Origin: Uloborus plumipes
Lineage: Eukaryota > Arthropoda > Arachnida > Araneae > Uloboridae
Assembly (NCBI GenBank): GCA_038373865.1
Contig: JAXGGA010003871.1
Location: 32,111-96,110, forward strand
Direction: 5' to 3'
DNA length: 64,000 nt
Shown here: one piece after another, positions 26,596-35,831 of the stretch
Layout of the letters: each line of letters starts with the position of its first letter
Position numbering within the stretch: the stretch's first letter is position 1
The notes under the pieces: model-generated
What the model saw: the letters and a program-made list of their open reading frames with translations, nothing else
The model's database searches: none
Told to the model about the DNA's origin: nothing
Made by a program: the position numbers and the translations under genes

Positions 26596-26692
26596 GGTAA
26601 TACGAGGAATGGTTGCCAAGTCGAAAATCGCCCCAGAATTAATTAACTCCGGTAAACTTGGGGGTCTGGGGTTTTTGGCCACGAGGAATCAC
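26596..26692 (+). repeat. Helitron head, copy B
   Basis: This near-identical repeat of 25013-25110 begins at TAATACGAGGAATGGTTGCC, about 12 bp after the internal 3' tail. The tail-then-head order suggests tandem or composite Helitrons. Confidence 0.85.
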
Positions 26693-27324
26693 GAGATTTG
26701 GTTTTTCTAAATAAATTTGTCAAAAATATTGAACTTCAACACACTTCAATCTTTACACTGCTCACTTTGTACCATTTCTTTAATAGTATAGTTTGTTTAA
26801 TTATCAATTACATTTTATTTCCTATGACTTTTCAAACTTAATCTTTGTATAGAATAGTTCTCTTTCCAAACTCTAACTTTGTTTAGAATAGTTTACAATG
26901 GTGCACTTTAACCGGTTATCTTTTCACCAATGGTTTCACAAATTTTCTTATGCCATGTATTGCTTTGATAAATCACAATTGAAAATTTAAATCTTCGCGT
27001 TAGCTTCGATACCTGTTTTCCTCGAGCGGAGCTCGGTCACCCGCTGGTTGTAAAAACAACAATATAATACTGGCATCAGAGGTTCCAGTTTTAAACTGTA
27101 AAATGCACGGTAATAAACTGTAAATTTAGCAATTTTATATTTTAGTACTGTAAAATGAGTAATATCAGTTTATTACTGTAAAATTAGCAATTTTTACAGT
27201 TTATTACGGTAAAATTAGCAATTTTTTAGAGTTTATTACGGTAAAATTAGCAGTTTTTATAGTTTATTACTATAAAATTAGCTATATTATACTATAAAAA
27301 CAACATTAATTTTTTACAGCGCAG

Positions 27325-30291
27325 TTTTATAGTTCCCTCATGTTCAAAACATTCAAACATTAAAAGGTACTCAAAAATGAAAGTTTTCTGCAGACACTAG
27401 TTATTAACTGATGTCGAATAAAACTGCAATAAAAATTTCAAAATTTCCTGTTAGGAATGTCCTCAAACAACATAGTTTTTGTCTTTCCCAAAGCGTAAAA
27501 TTGTAATGGTATTTCAGGTTGAGACTTCCCTGAATTTCAACCGAAGCGTCTCTGTTCATCAGCATCATCGTTCGAATTTTGTTTCTGCTCGACTTCCTCA
27601 AGACATTCCGAATGAGTCCTTGATAACGTCATTGCAAGGCCGCCAACTGAGAGCGGGATGATGTGGGTAAGCACCGGCAAAGTTCTATTCATTACCGTTT
27701 TGGGAATTGTATATTAAAAGAACATCTTAGTTCTGTTATTTTCAAGGTTGCTCGGATGGCTCTTGAGGAAAGTCTTCTTCTTCTTCAGCCACTTGTCGTA
27801 GCTCCGGGGTCCAATTAAGTCAGGTGTGCGTCATTTTCTGTTTTTAATCTTCCGCTGGAGACTCCTGTTTTTTTCGCAGTCATTTTGTTTTTTTTTTTCT
27901 GTTGATAGCGGTTACATTTGCTTAAATTGCATCTATTTTCATTTTTTAAAATTGTTTTTCGGCCTTTCTTTTAAGAGTGTATTGGAAAAACCCACGGTTT
28001 ATCTGGATGGTTGAAAAAGATGTCTGTCGCGCAAGGACGGAACAATTTAATTACAGTTAAGTGATTGGCACCAACCTGTACGATTTTTTATGCCTATTTA
28101 AAGAGTTTTTTTAAATTGAACTTTTTATTGATGAATCCATCCACAAATATTTAAGTTAATATTATTCATTGAAGTGAAAGCCATTAAACTGCTTGGCATT
28201 GAAAGTAATTGCCTTTTCCATCGTTTTGGACAAACATATTCTGCTAATAATTGAATTATTTTTGGATATTTTCTGCATTTTGATGTGTCATTTTTTCAGC
28301 CCAAGTTACTTTCGTGTAAGAATGAGTCGATTTCCTGGAATAATTGTGGATATACACCAAGGGTGAATTGGTGCTGAAATACCGTTCCGGTACTGCTTTT
28401 CTGGAGAAAGAAACACCCATTTCAGATTAGACAGGACTTAGTGTTTAATTATTTTTACTGGTATTCCGGTACTAGAAAATTAACGAATCTACCCATAACA
28501 TACACGTATTTGTGTAAAGCAAATTCTTGCTCTTTTCAAATGGAAGAAGAGAATAATTATTTAAGTGGTTGGTAACTAAGAAGCTCTTCAGGTTTCTGAA
28601 CAAAAACAGAACTAGACTGCGTCGTATAATAATTGTTTCAAGTAAAGAGTATATTTTGAAAAAATTGAACAAGCTGACAGTGCATAAGCTTCACGCAAAT
28701 AACTATGAACTACATAGTTGTGATCTTATAACTTCTCAAATAAATAATTATAATGCTTGAATAAAGGTGTCAACCTATCAGGCATCATTTCTTTATCAAG
28801 GTGAAGTCTTTCCATTCCATTTGTAACTAGTATCCCATATTATAATTGTGTATAGATCTATTCATGTATCATATATACGTCTGGTTTCATATTAAAAAAA
28901 GCAAACTGATGTTTAAATCTTATCACATTACTAAGAAGATTTTTTTTCCATATTTCTGCTGAACAGCTTTTAGGTCAAATTAAAGTACTGTTTGATCTTC
29001 TTAGGTAAAACCTTTCGCGTATTTACACATGCGTCAGGTCTTCTCTGATCTTACCAAAATAGGGGTGATAGGTAAGATAACAATAAGGGGAAGAATAATA
29101 AAAAGCATTTTGAGCCGTATCAAACAACGTAGAACGATGCTGATTTCAAATGCATAGTTTAGTTGAATATGTCAAAAGTTTTAAATGGAAAACCTCGGAA
29201 AGTTTCCACTCACAACCCATCACCTCTTTTTTAAGTGGAATGGTTCGCGATTGCTAGGCGCGGTTTTCAAGGACGGACAGTAAGTATAGTGTTGTTGGAG
29301 AAGCGTCTACCAGATTTTCAACTCATTGACCTTTGTTTAATTTGGCTACTAAATATAGATTGAGTGACGTCTCAAAAACATTTGTGGACATGGAAAACGG
29401 CTTGAAATTAATATTTATTTAAGAGCCCTGCTGGAGCTCCCAATTTTAAGCATAAATATTGGTGCACAACTAGACACTTTACAGATACATGAAATAACAG
29501 GCTTCTGAAACAAACCGCTTTCAAATTATGCGCGATACAGATGTAATGAGAATTTATAAAATTTATTCGGGGCAAGAATGCTTAATCTCCCAGAATCATT
29601 TTCTTTTGTAGGGGATATCACTTTTTGTAACATTATGAGGTGGGGGGAGAATTCTAAACTTAATTGTGCCCGAATACTGCAAATAGGATCTTTTTTTTAT
29701 TTTCTGTACTCCCATTTCAATAATCCAGTCCTTCAAAGTCTGTTGCTAGATCCGCCATTAATGCAGGGATCGTCAATATTATATTGAAAAATGAGACAGA
29801 ACAAGTTGGTTTTGATGTAATTGGGTTTAGAAAGATGCAGCGCTAAACCGAATTTATAATACATTATAATTAACCTGCTAAAACGAATTGCTAAAATATT
29901 AAGATGATATTTTGAATCAAGAGCACTGGACTGGATTATTTCAGAATATACTATATAGGCAGTTAATTAGGATTGAATTAAGTTGTGAAAATTTTTATAG
30001 AGGAATGAGCAAGCCGGTTTTAACATCTTTGAAAAATGTTAGAATGAGAAAAAGTAAAACAGATTTTAGAAATGAAGACAACGTAAAACAGTTCCTTAAA
30101 CGCACGAAATTTGAATAGTTATACATATAATTAACGCCTTTATATACTAAATGAATTTAAATGAACTTGGGCAACTGAACGACTTGTGATATTTTATGTA
30201 ACTGTCGAGGCCAACTGTGAAATTAGGATATGATGTTCATTGAAGTAGAAACAAGAGAAACTGAATAACGAAGTAAAAACTAACTCTGGTA
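27325..30291. other. AT-rich stretch with minor open-frame patches
   Basis: Around 27440-27660 the plus strand is open after a TTTCAG (27518), ending in TGA at 27659-27661 next to GTAAGC. Around 27720-27830 the minus strand reads lysine-rich but is blocked by a stop. These could be exon relics. No confident gene. Confidence 0.3.
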
Positions 30292-30295
30292 TTAA

Positions 30296-30529
30296 CACTA
30301 GATTGCCTAAGCAGTCCTTTTGACTGCTTTTTAATTTCAATTAGGGTTCAAAAATTATACATATAATGACACAATTTCTCAGTTTTTTGTTACTTTTTAT
30401 ACAACATAGGAATGTATGTATATATTAATATTTATAGTTACCTCTCAATCCTCCTTTATTTTTGGTATATTTATGTAAAAAATCTATATTGCCCAAGCAG
30501 TCAAAATGACTTACTTGAGCAATCTAGTG
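30296..30529. mobile_element. 234 bp TTAA-flanked MITE (piggyBac-type)
   Basis: TTAA is at 30292-30295 and 30530-30533. The TIRs are CACTAGATTGCCTAAGCAGT on the left and the close complement CACTAGATTGCTCAAGTAAG on the right. The subterminal GCAGTCCTTTTGACTGC forms a further hairpin. There is no coding content. Confidence 0.92.
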
Positions 30530-30738
30530 TTAATTTTTGGTACCCATTTTAAAAATTGGTACATTATAGTAAATTTTCCCATTGCTCAAATTTTGTAGAC
30601 AAACTGTAATACTTTGACATTCTGTCTCGGTATGATTTGATCAACGGTTTTTTATTCTTCCACGAAAATTACTTGTATTGTGTTTAGGGGATTATTTGTT
30701 AAAAGACAATTAACACATTTTGGCTGTCTTCATTTCAG

Positions 30739-30992
30739 CAGATCTCCATCAGATCGTTTCTCATTGTTCGCAAGTCCTCACAAGACGTATCAGATACGCT
30801 TATCTTCCTAATCCCGCAAAAGCAAATCGCCGGTCTGTCAATAAAATACCCAAAGTGTTGAGACACACAGAAGCTTTTAAAAGGATAGCGGATACTCCAT
30901 GGACCGTGAAATCACCTGAACCCGCAATAAATATCATTTGTGGAAGAGGGGGAAAACTGGTAACAACAGGAGGAAAAGATGGCTCGACAAAG
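30739..30992 (+). CDS. candidate coding exon, unknown protein
   Basis: A good acceptor (GGCTGTCTTCATTTCAG, ending 30738) opens an uninterrupted frame through AAG|GTTAAC (a weak donor) at 30992/30993. The frame stays open to a stop at 31068-31070. Codon choice is less AT-biased than in the surroundings. The peptide is basic (contains VLTRRIRYAYLPNPAKANRR and later GRGGKLVTTGGKDGSTK). No ATG is in frame, so it would be an internal or terminal exon. The minus strand is also open over 30800-31048. I recognise no family. Confidence 0.3.
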
Positions 30993-31070
30993 GTTAACCA
31001 TATCGTTTTCGTTGTTTGCTCGTCTGAAGAAAAGAAAAATAATAACAAAAGTAAAAGCGTGATGATTTGA

Positions 31071-32568
31071 TATGATGGAGCTGATAAGTCACGTTGCTGC
31101 GTTGTTTAACAGCTATTTACGCCTCTGCTTGCTCATCGTGGAAAAATAACAAGGTTATGTCATGGAGGAAGGGAAAGTGCATCCATGTCAGATTTGTCAC
31201 TTGGAGGCTTTCGTTCTTTTAATAGATTCTGCTTTGCCTCATCTCGTGCTTATTGGTTGTTTTAACGTCTCATTCAAAAACGCAGCCACAATTAGGGGAA
31301 TCCTTGTTACAAGCAAAGGATTCGAAGTGAAGAAGAAGAGCTTGAGCATACAATGAAAAAATGAGACGGAAAGGACTTGAAGTTCTTTGAATGCTTTACG
31401 AAATCTGACTGGAAGATTGACTGGGTGTTGCTTTGCAGTTTTGATCATTTGGTAAAAAAAGAAAAGAAAAAAAGGGGGAAAAGAAAAAGAAAGAAAAACC
31501 GAGGAGAGAAAATAAATTAAAAGGAAAAAATCCACGCGATACAGAGACTTACTATCATGCTTTATCTATTGTCTTGTTGTCACTATTAAAACACTGTTGC
31601 TTTATAAATAATTACTCAGTTATATTCAAATCTTCTCTTAATTTCGTTACACGTTAATTAGTTATTTCTAAATATTTTACCATAAGACGATTCTTTTTTG
31701 ACTAATTAATCGCTGAAACTGATTTAAGTTAAAATAGCTAAAAGGGAAAATGTTAAGAGAAGCAAGATGATGTATTGTAGATTATAGGTGTTTTTTGCAA
31801 AAAAAAAAAAAAAAAAAAAAAGAAAGAAAAAAAGGCGCTTTTTGTAACGCTGCAAAGAATGTAACTCTGAAAAACTTTATTAATAATCCATGTTGTTAGT
31901 GAATTTAAGCTTTTTAAATTCAATGGTTCATCGTTCAACAGTGAAAAACATTTTTAACGTAAGCCAAAAATTTTAGATGAAATAAAACGTTTATTGTAAA
32001 CTCAAATCCTATATAGGGCCACTGATTTATTTTCTATGAGTAAAAACAAAAGTGAAAACTTTGACAGTTAAAATATAAAATGCTTGTCGTAGAAGTGAGA
32101 AATCTAGAATATTTTAAAGTAACAAAGCTTGAGTAACAGCATTCATTTTGTTCTTTTTTTGGAGCGATTTATATCGCCCATTTCTTAGGTAATAGTCAAT
32201 TTTTAGAATTAGTATTCGTGTTATTATTATGATGCATATATTTTTACTCCCAAATGCCGTGCATTTATTTTCGCAGTACTAAATACTTTTTCTGGGACAA
32301 ATGACGTTTCCTTGAGAATTATTTGATGTAATATTACTAGAACTTAAAGTTTTGGAGAAGAATGCTAAGCAGAAATTGAATACATAAAAGCTAACTGTAG
32401 TCCTAAAAAGATACTAAAGAAATACACGGAGAATGTTTCAATTTGTCAATACAATGTGATTTTAAGAAACTTAACCACTTATTTTGAAACTGAAAGAAAA
32501 CTAAAACATATAACCATTCGCAATCACAAACGAAGTACTCGTATTCATATCGAACAATTAGTTTTCAG
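31071..32568. other. non-coding stretch with poly(A) runs
   Basis: A plus-strand open frame lies at 31162-31356 (ATG, MEEGKVHPCQICHLEAF) without other support. Poly(A) and A/G-rich runs occur at 31445-31500 and 31798-31830. No gene can be called. Confidence 0.3.
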
Positions 32569-32700
32569 TGGAGAAAATCGGACACAACATTTATCATTTT
32601 CTTTAAAAGCAATTTTACGGATATGTGTTGGTGTTATAAGTGCGATGAAATTATTGAAAATGAAGTCAGGAAAATCAGTTGCAAAAGTCAGCTCGCATAT
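32569..32700 (+). pseudogene. possible zinc-finger exon fragment (WCYKC motif)
   Basis: After an acceptor-like TTAGTTTTCAG (ending 32568), a plus frame reads to the edge of the transposon at 32702. It contains NFTDMCWCYKCDEIIENE and further on ISCKSQLAYR. The W-C-Y-x-C-D core resembles the ubiquitin-hydrolase UBP-type zinc finger, where a WCYxCD strand follows a hydrophobic stretch. Only this short piece is visible; the histidines and earlier cysteines are absent, and the frame is cut by a transposable element. It may be an exon relic or a chance match. Confidence 0.25.
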
Positions 32701-32701
32701 A

Positions 32702-34391
32702 GGGTGAGTTCTGGTAAGTGCGTCCACGGGGTAAGTGCGTCCACTGGGAATTATATGCACACTGTCCTGAAATGGCTTCTGCAACACATCGATTATGTTA
32801 GATAACTGTCTAATGATAATTTCAATGGGTAGAATTCAGGCCTGGATTCAATAGACGAAACACAATCAGAGACAACTTAAATGTCTTCAAAAAAACTCTA
32901 AAGTAAAGATTGAGAAGGTTTTGTTTCAGTTTCTCTTGTAGTCATATCAAGCAATTGAAGTTAAGAAATGTATGTTGTTTCTTTTGAGTAATAGCTACTA
33001 ACAACATACATGGGGAATTTTGATCAAATACTCTAACTAAAATTTGTTTATATGACGGTACGCACTTTCCCTTTCTTTAAAGTAAGGTGGGGGTAAGTGC
33101 GTACCATTATGATGGGGCAAGTGCGTACCACTATCATGAGGCATATGCGTACTATTATGCGGAGCAAGTGCGTACCATTATGATGAGGCAAGTGTGTACC
33201 ATTACGTGGAAAATCTGACTCTCGTAATTCATCTTTAATTTTGCTTATAACTCTTTTATAAGCCGATTATAAATCCGACGTCATTTCCATCAAGTATTTA
33301 TATTTACATTGAATGTGGCATAAGATTTCAATTTTATTCATTACCTCTGAAATACATTGGCTTTTAGATATCACTTAGTAAATTTTTTGTTGAAAATAGC
33401 GATCATAAGCTATACTTAATTTAAATCAGAATGACAAATGAAGCAATGAAATTAAGTGAAACACTAAATAAGGAACCAACTGATTCAAAAAACGAATATG
33501 GAGTAATGAATAAATTATATTTAAGAAAATTAAGAACACCTTGTGAAAAACTATTTCAATGTACAAGGGAAAAAAAAGGTACAAGTATCATATCATGATC
33601 AATTATTTTCTTTTTCTTTTTTTTTTGCTCTTTATTTTGTGTTTTTTCTTACTGCTGCTGATTCTAATAAGAAAAATATTTTAAGACAGTATTTATTCGA
33701 AAAAAAAAAAAAAAAACGAATTGTTCACTAACGATCTACCATATAAACAGAAATAAAGAAAATCACAGGGTTACGCACTTACAACAACGCTATTGGACGC
33801 ACATGTCTCATCTTACATTTAAGAAGGGGTAAGTGCGAACCCTGGCTTAAACACAGACTGATTAATGTATTAAACTAAAATTAACTATGTAGACTATAAG
33901 TGATTATTGCTAAATAAAAACAACTTACATTTGCTCACTTGGTCTTATTAAAAGGACACAGGAAGAATAACAGACACAACACTCTCAATCTTCGAATCAC
34001 AGTTGTTCGTAAGACACGTGGGATATCACTGATAGCGTTTCATCCATGCAAGCAAGTGCTGATCTCTAGTTTTAGGAATTATCCCAAGGCAACTACCTAA
34101 CATATTTAATATGTGCCAGAAGTTTTTTCCTGTTCATATTTACATAATTTAAGGTGGACGCACTTACCCCGCTAGGTAGGGAAAGTGCGTACCTTAGAAT
34201 AGGTGTCATAAACCAGGTCACAAAGCCTATGCTTATGGTTTATTTGACATATTATATGCTTGAAACTCTTAGTAAAGGATCTGGAAAGAAGACTAAAAAA
34301 AAATTGTAAGTGTACAAGATTTTTCAACAGAGCAGCATCCTTGAGAACATGAACTTTGAAAAAAAGGGTACGCACTTACCAGAACTCACCC
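32702..34391. mobile_element. 1.69 kb TA-flanked element rich in AAGTGCG motifs
   Basis: The TIRs GGGTGAGTTCTGGTAAGTGC are perfect complements at the two ends, flanked by TA (32700-32701 and 34392-34393). At least a dozen copies of AAGTGCGTACC or AAGTGCGTCC, in both orientations, cluster near both ends and in the body. No transposase frame is visible, so it is non-autonomous. The repeated motifs could be transposase-binding sites. The (A)n and (T)n runs inside are AT noise. Confidence 0.92.
33087..33210 (+). repeat. 24 bp minisatellite inside the AAGTGCG element
   Basis: Five tandem units of about 24 bp (AAGTGCGTACCATTATGATG plus GGGC) with substitutions. Confidence 0.85.
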
Positions 34392-34423
34392 TACATGTTC
34401 AAAAGAAAGAAAAATAAGCCTAC

Positions 34424-34508
34424 CTGCAGTTAGGAGTAGGAGTAAGCTCCATAACCGCCACGGCCCTCTGTCTCTCATTCTTTTGTTGCGTTTATTATCC
34501 TGAAGCTG
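34424..34508 (-). CDS. signal-peptide-encoding exon of a secreted or membrane protein
   Basis: On the minus strand a strong acceptor (TTTATTTTCTTTTCAG, plus 34509-34524) is followed by an 85 nt exon and the donor CTGCAG|GTAGGC (GT at plus 34423-34422). The exon has about 30 nt of 5'UTR-like sequence (AACGCAACAAAAGA), then ATG at plus 34478-34476. It reads MRDRGPWRLWSLLLLLTA plus one base of a glycine or similar codon, so the intron is in phase 1. A basic N-region, a leucine-rich core and a small-residue end make a typical signal peptide. Phase-1 introns directly after the signal peptide are common in extracellular-module proteins such as Ig or FN3 proteins. Downstream exons are not recognisable to the left, so the family is unknown. 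GC content is well above that of its surroundings. Confidence 0.6.
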
Positions 34509-35515
34509 CTGAAAAGAAAATAAACAAATTAGTTCTTGCACATTTCAATATGCGTTTGTAATTATGCAGAGATAAAGCTTTTTTTTTATTTTCTGCATAT
34601 TTTTTTCCAGTTGTTCAACGTACCTTTTTTCTTTACATCAAAATTTAACAACTAAATTATATTACATGATTGTATGACATTTATTTCAAACAATGAATGC
34701 AGAGAAATAGTTTTAAATTCGAATATTACGAGTAACTTCATTACGAGCATTTCATTTTCATTTATAGTTTCAAAAACCAGGCTTGATTACCAAGCTATCT
34801 CTTTTTTCCAGTTAAAGCCTAATGTCACAAAATTCGAGGGTCACCAGATTTTCTCTGACCCGTACCTGATCCTTTCCGGCATGCCGGAAAAACCGAGGTT
34901 GGAGAAAAATAATTTAATACTGTCACAAGAACGCTAAACACTTTTAAAATAATATATATTATATACTGATGCGACAAGCACAAAAATCTAATCTGTACTT
35001 TTTATGAAAACTGAATTAGTGTCACCAGGTATAATTTGTTGCAACATATATTAACTAAATACATTGTTTTATGGTCATTTTTGCACGGAAAATATTGAAA
35101 TAAAATTTTCGAAAAAAGTGCCATCTATAGAGGCATAAAACATTAAGAAGTGATTTCTCATTTGGGGCTTAGCTGCAGATATCACTTTTGTAACACGGCA
35201 GTATAGATCATTTTTATAAAGGATCTAATTTCGCAAAAATGTTAATAAACAATAGCAAAATAACACACCATCAAACCACCATGATTTATTTCGTCTCTTA
35301 GATCTGAAATTCATTGGTTTATTTTGGAGAAAGGCATTTATTATTATTTCTCTTTACAGTGGTTTGCTTTGCGGTTGAAACTGAGGCGAAAAATTTGTTT
35401 TTGTTTTGTTGCAAAATGAACCCTGAACTATCCAGCATGCTGGAAAATTCGAATTTACCGGCATGCTGGTCAACCTCACTTTTTCTGGCATGCCGGCTAA
35501 TGCGGGGTAATACGG
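34509..35515. other. non-coding stretch with CCGGCATGCCGG palindromes
   Basis: Twelve-base palindromic motifs of the form CYRGCATGCYRG occur at 34876-34887, 35432-35443, 35458-35469 and 35485-35496. The last three are spaced 26-27 bp apart. No gene is visible. Confidence 0.5.
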
Positions 35516-35516
35516 T

Positions 35517-35829
35517 AACCCTTTATGCCTCGACGGTTCCGCTTATATTAATTTTGTATGAACCCTAAATGGCTGGAATCGTGGTGAAGCTTCCAAGTAC
35601 TGCTTCTTGTAATTTGCTGAGAGGCCGACAGACGGTACCTGCGGTCGGAAATAGTTTTCTTGGGGGTCCTAAGGTGTAGGGGGCCTTAGACTCAGATTGA
35701 CTTAGACTTAGATTTTCAATTTTTTTTTTATTCATTATGTATGTTACTTGATGTATTTTCAACTAAAAAACAAAGAACAAAAAAAGTACATAAAAATTCA
35801 TTGCTAAATTAATTTGGGACATAAAGGGT
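35517..35829. mobile_element. about 313 bp MITE, CCCTTTATG family, copy 2
   Basis: Ends TAACCCTTTATGCCTCGACG and TTTGGGACATAAAGGGTTA are complementary at the tips. The flanks read GTAAC / GTTAC rather than a clean TTAA. The interior aligns with copy 1 (13782-14080). Confidence 0.85.
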
Positions 35830-35831
35830 TA

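Larger units (their letters stand above)
25006..27047 (+). mobile_element. 2.04 kb non-autonomous Helitron (composite)
   Basis: The 5' end is TCCTATACTATAATACGAGA with A at 25005. The 3' end is a hairpin (CGAGC-GGA-GCTCG at 27022-27034) followed by GTCACCCGCTGG with T at 27048. TC start, hairpin, CTRR end and insertion between A and T are the Helitron hallmarks. The exact empty-site match in the split TACAGT element confirms both ends. No Rep or helicase sequence is present. The interior holds palindromic units, a SINE, and a second Helitron tail and head. Confidence 0.88.
24841..27321. repeat. TACAGT-repeat element split by a Helitron
   Basis: The left part 24841-25005 starts CACTGCAAAAAATTAACTG. 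The right part 27048-27321 resumes TTGTAAAAACAACAATATAA and ends ATTTTTTACAGCG. Joining 25005 to 27048 gives an order matching the uninterrupted copy at 55975-56010 (CTGTATTATACTGTAAAAAC), so the intervening 2042 bp is an insertion. Confidence 0.9.
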
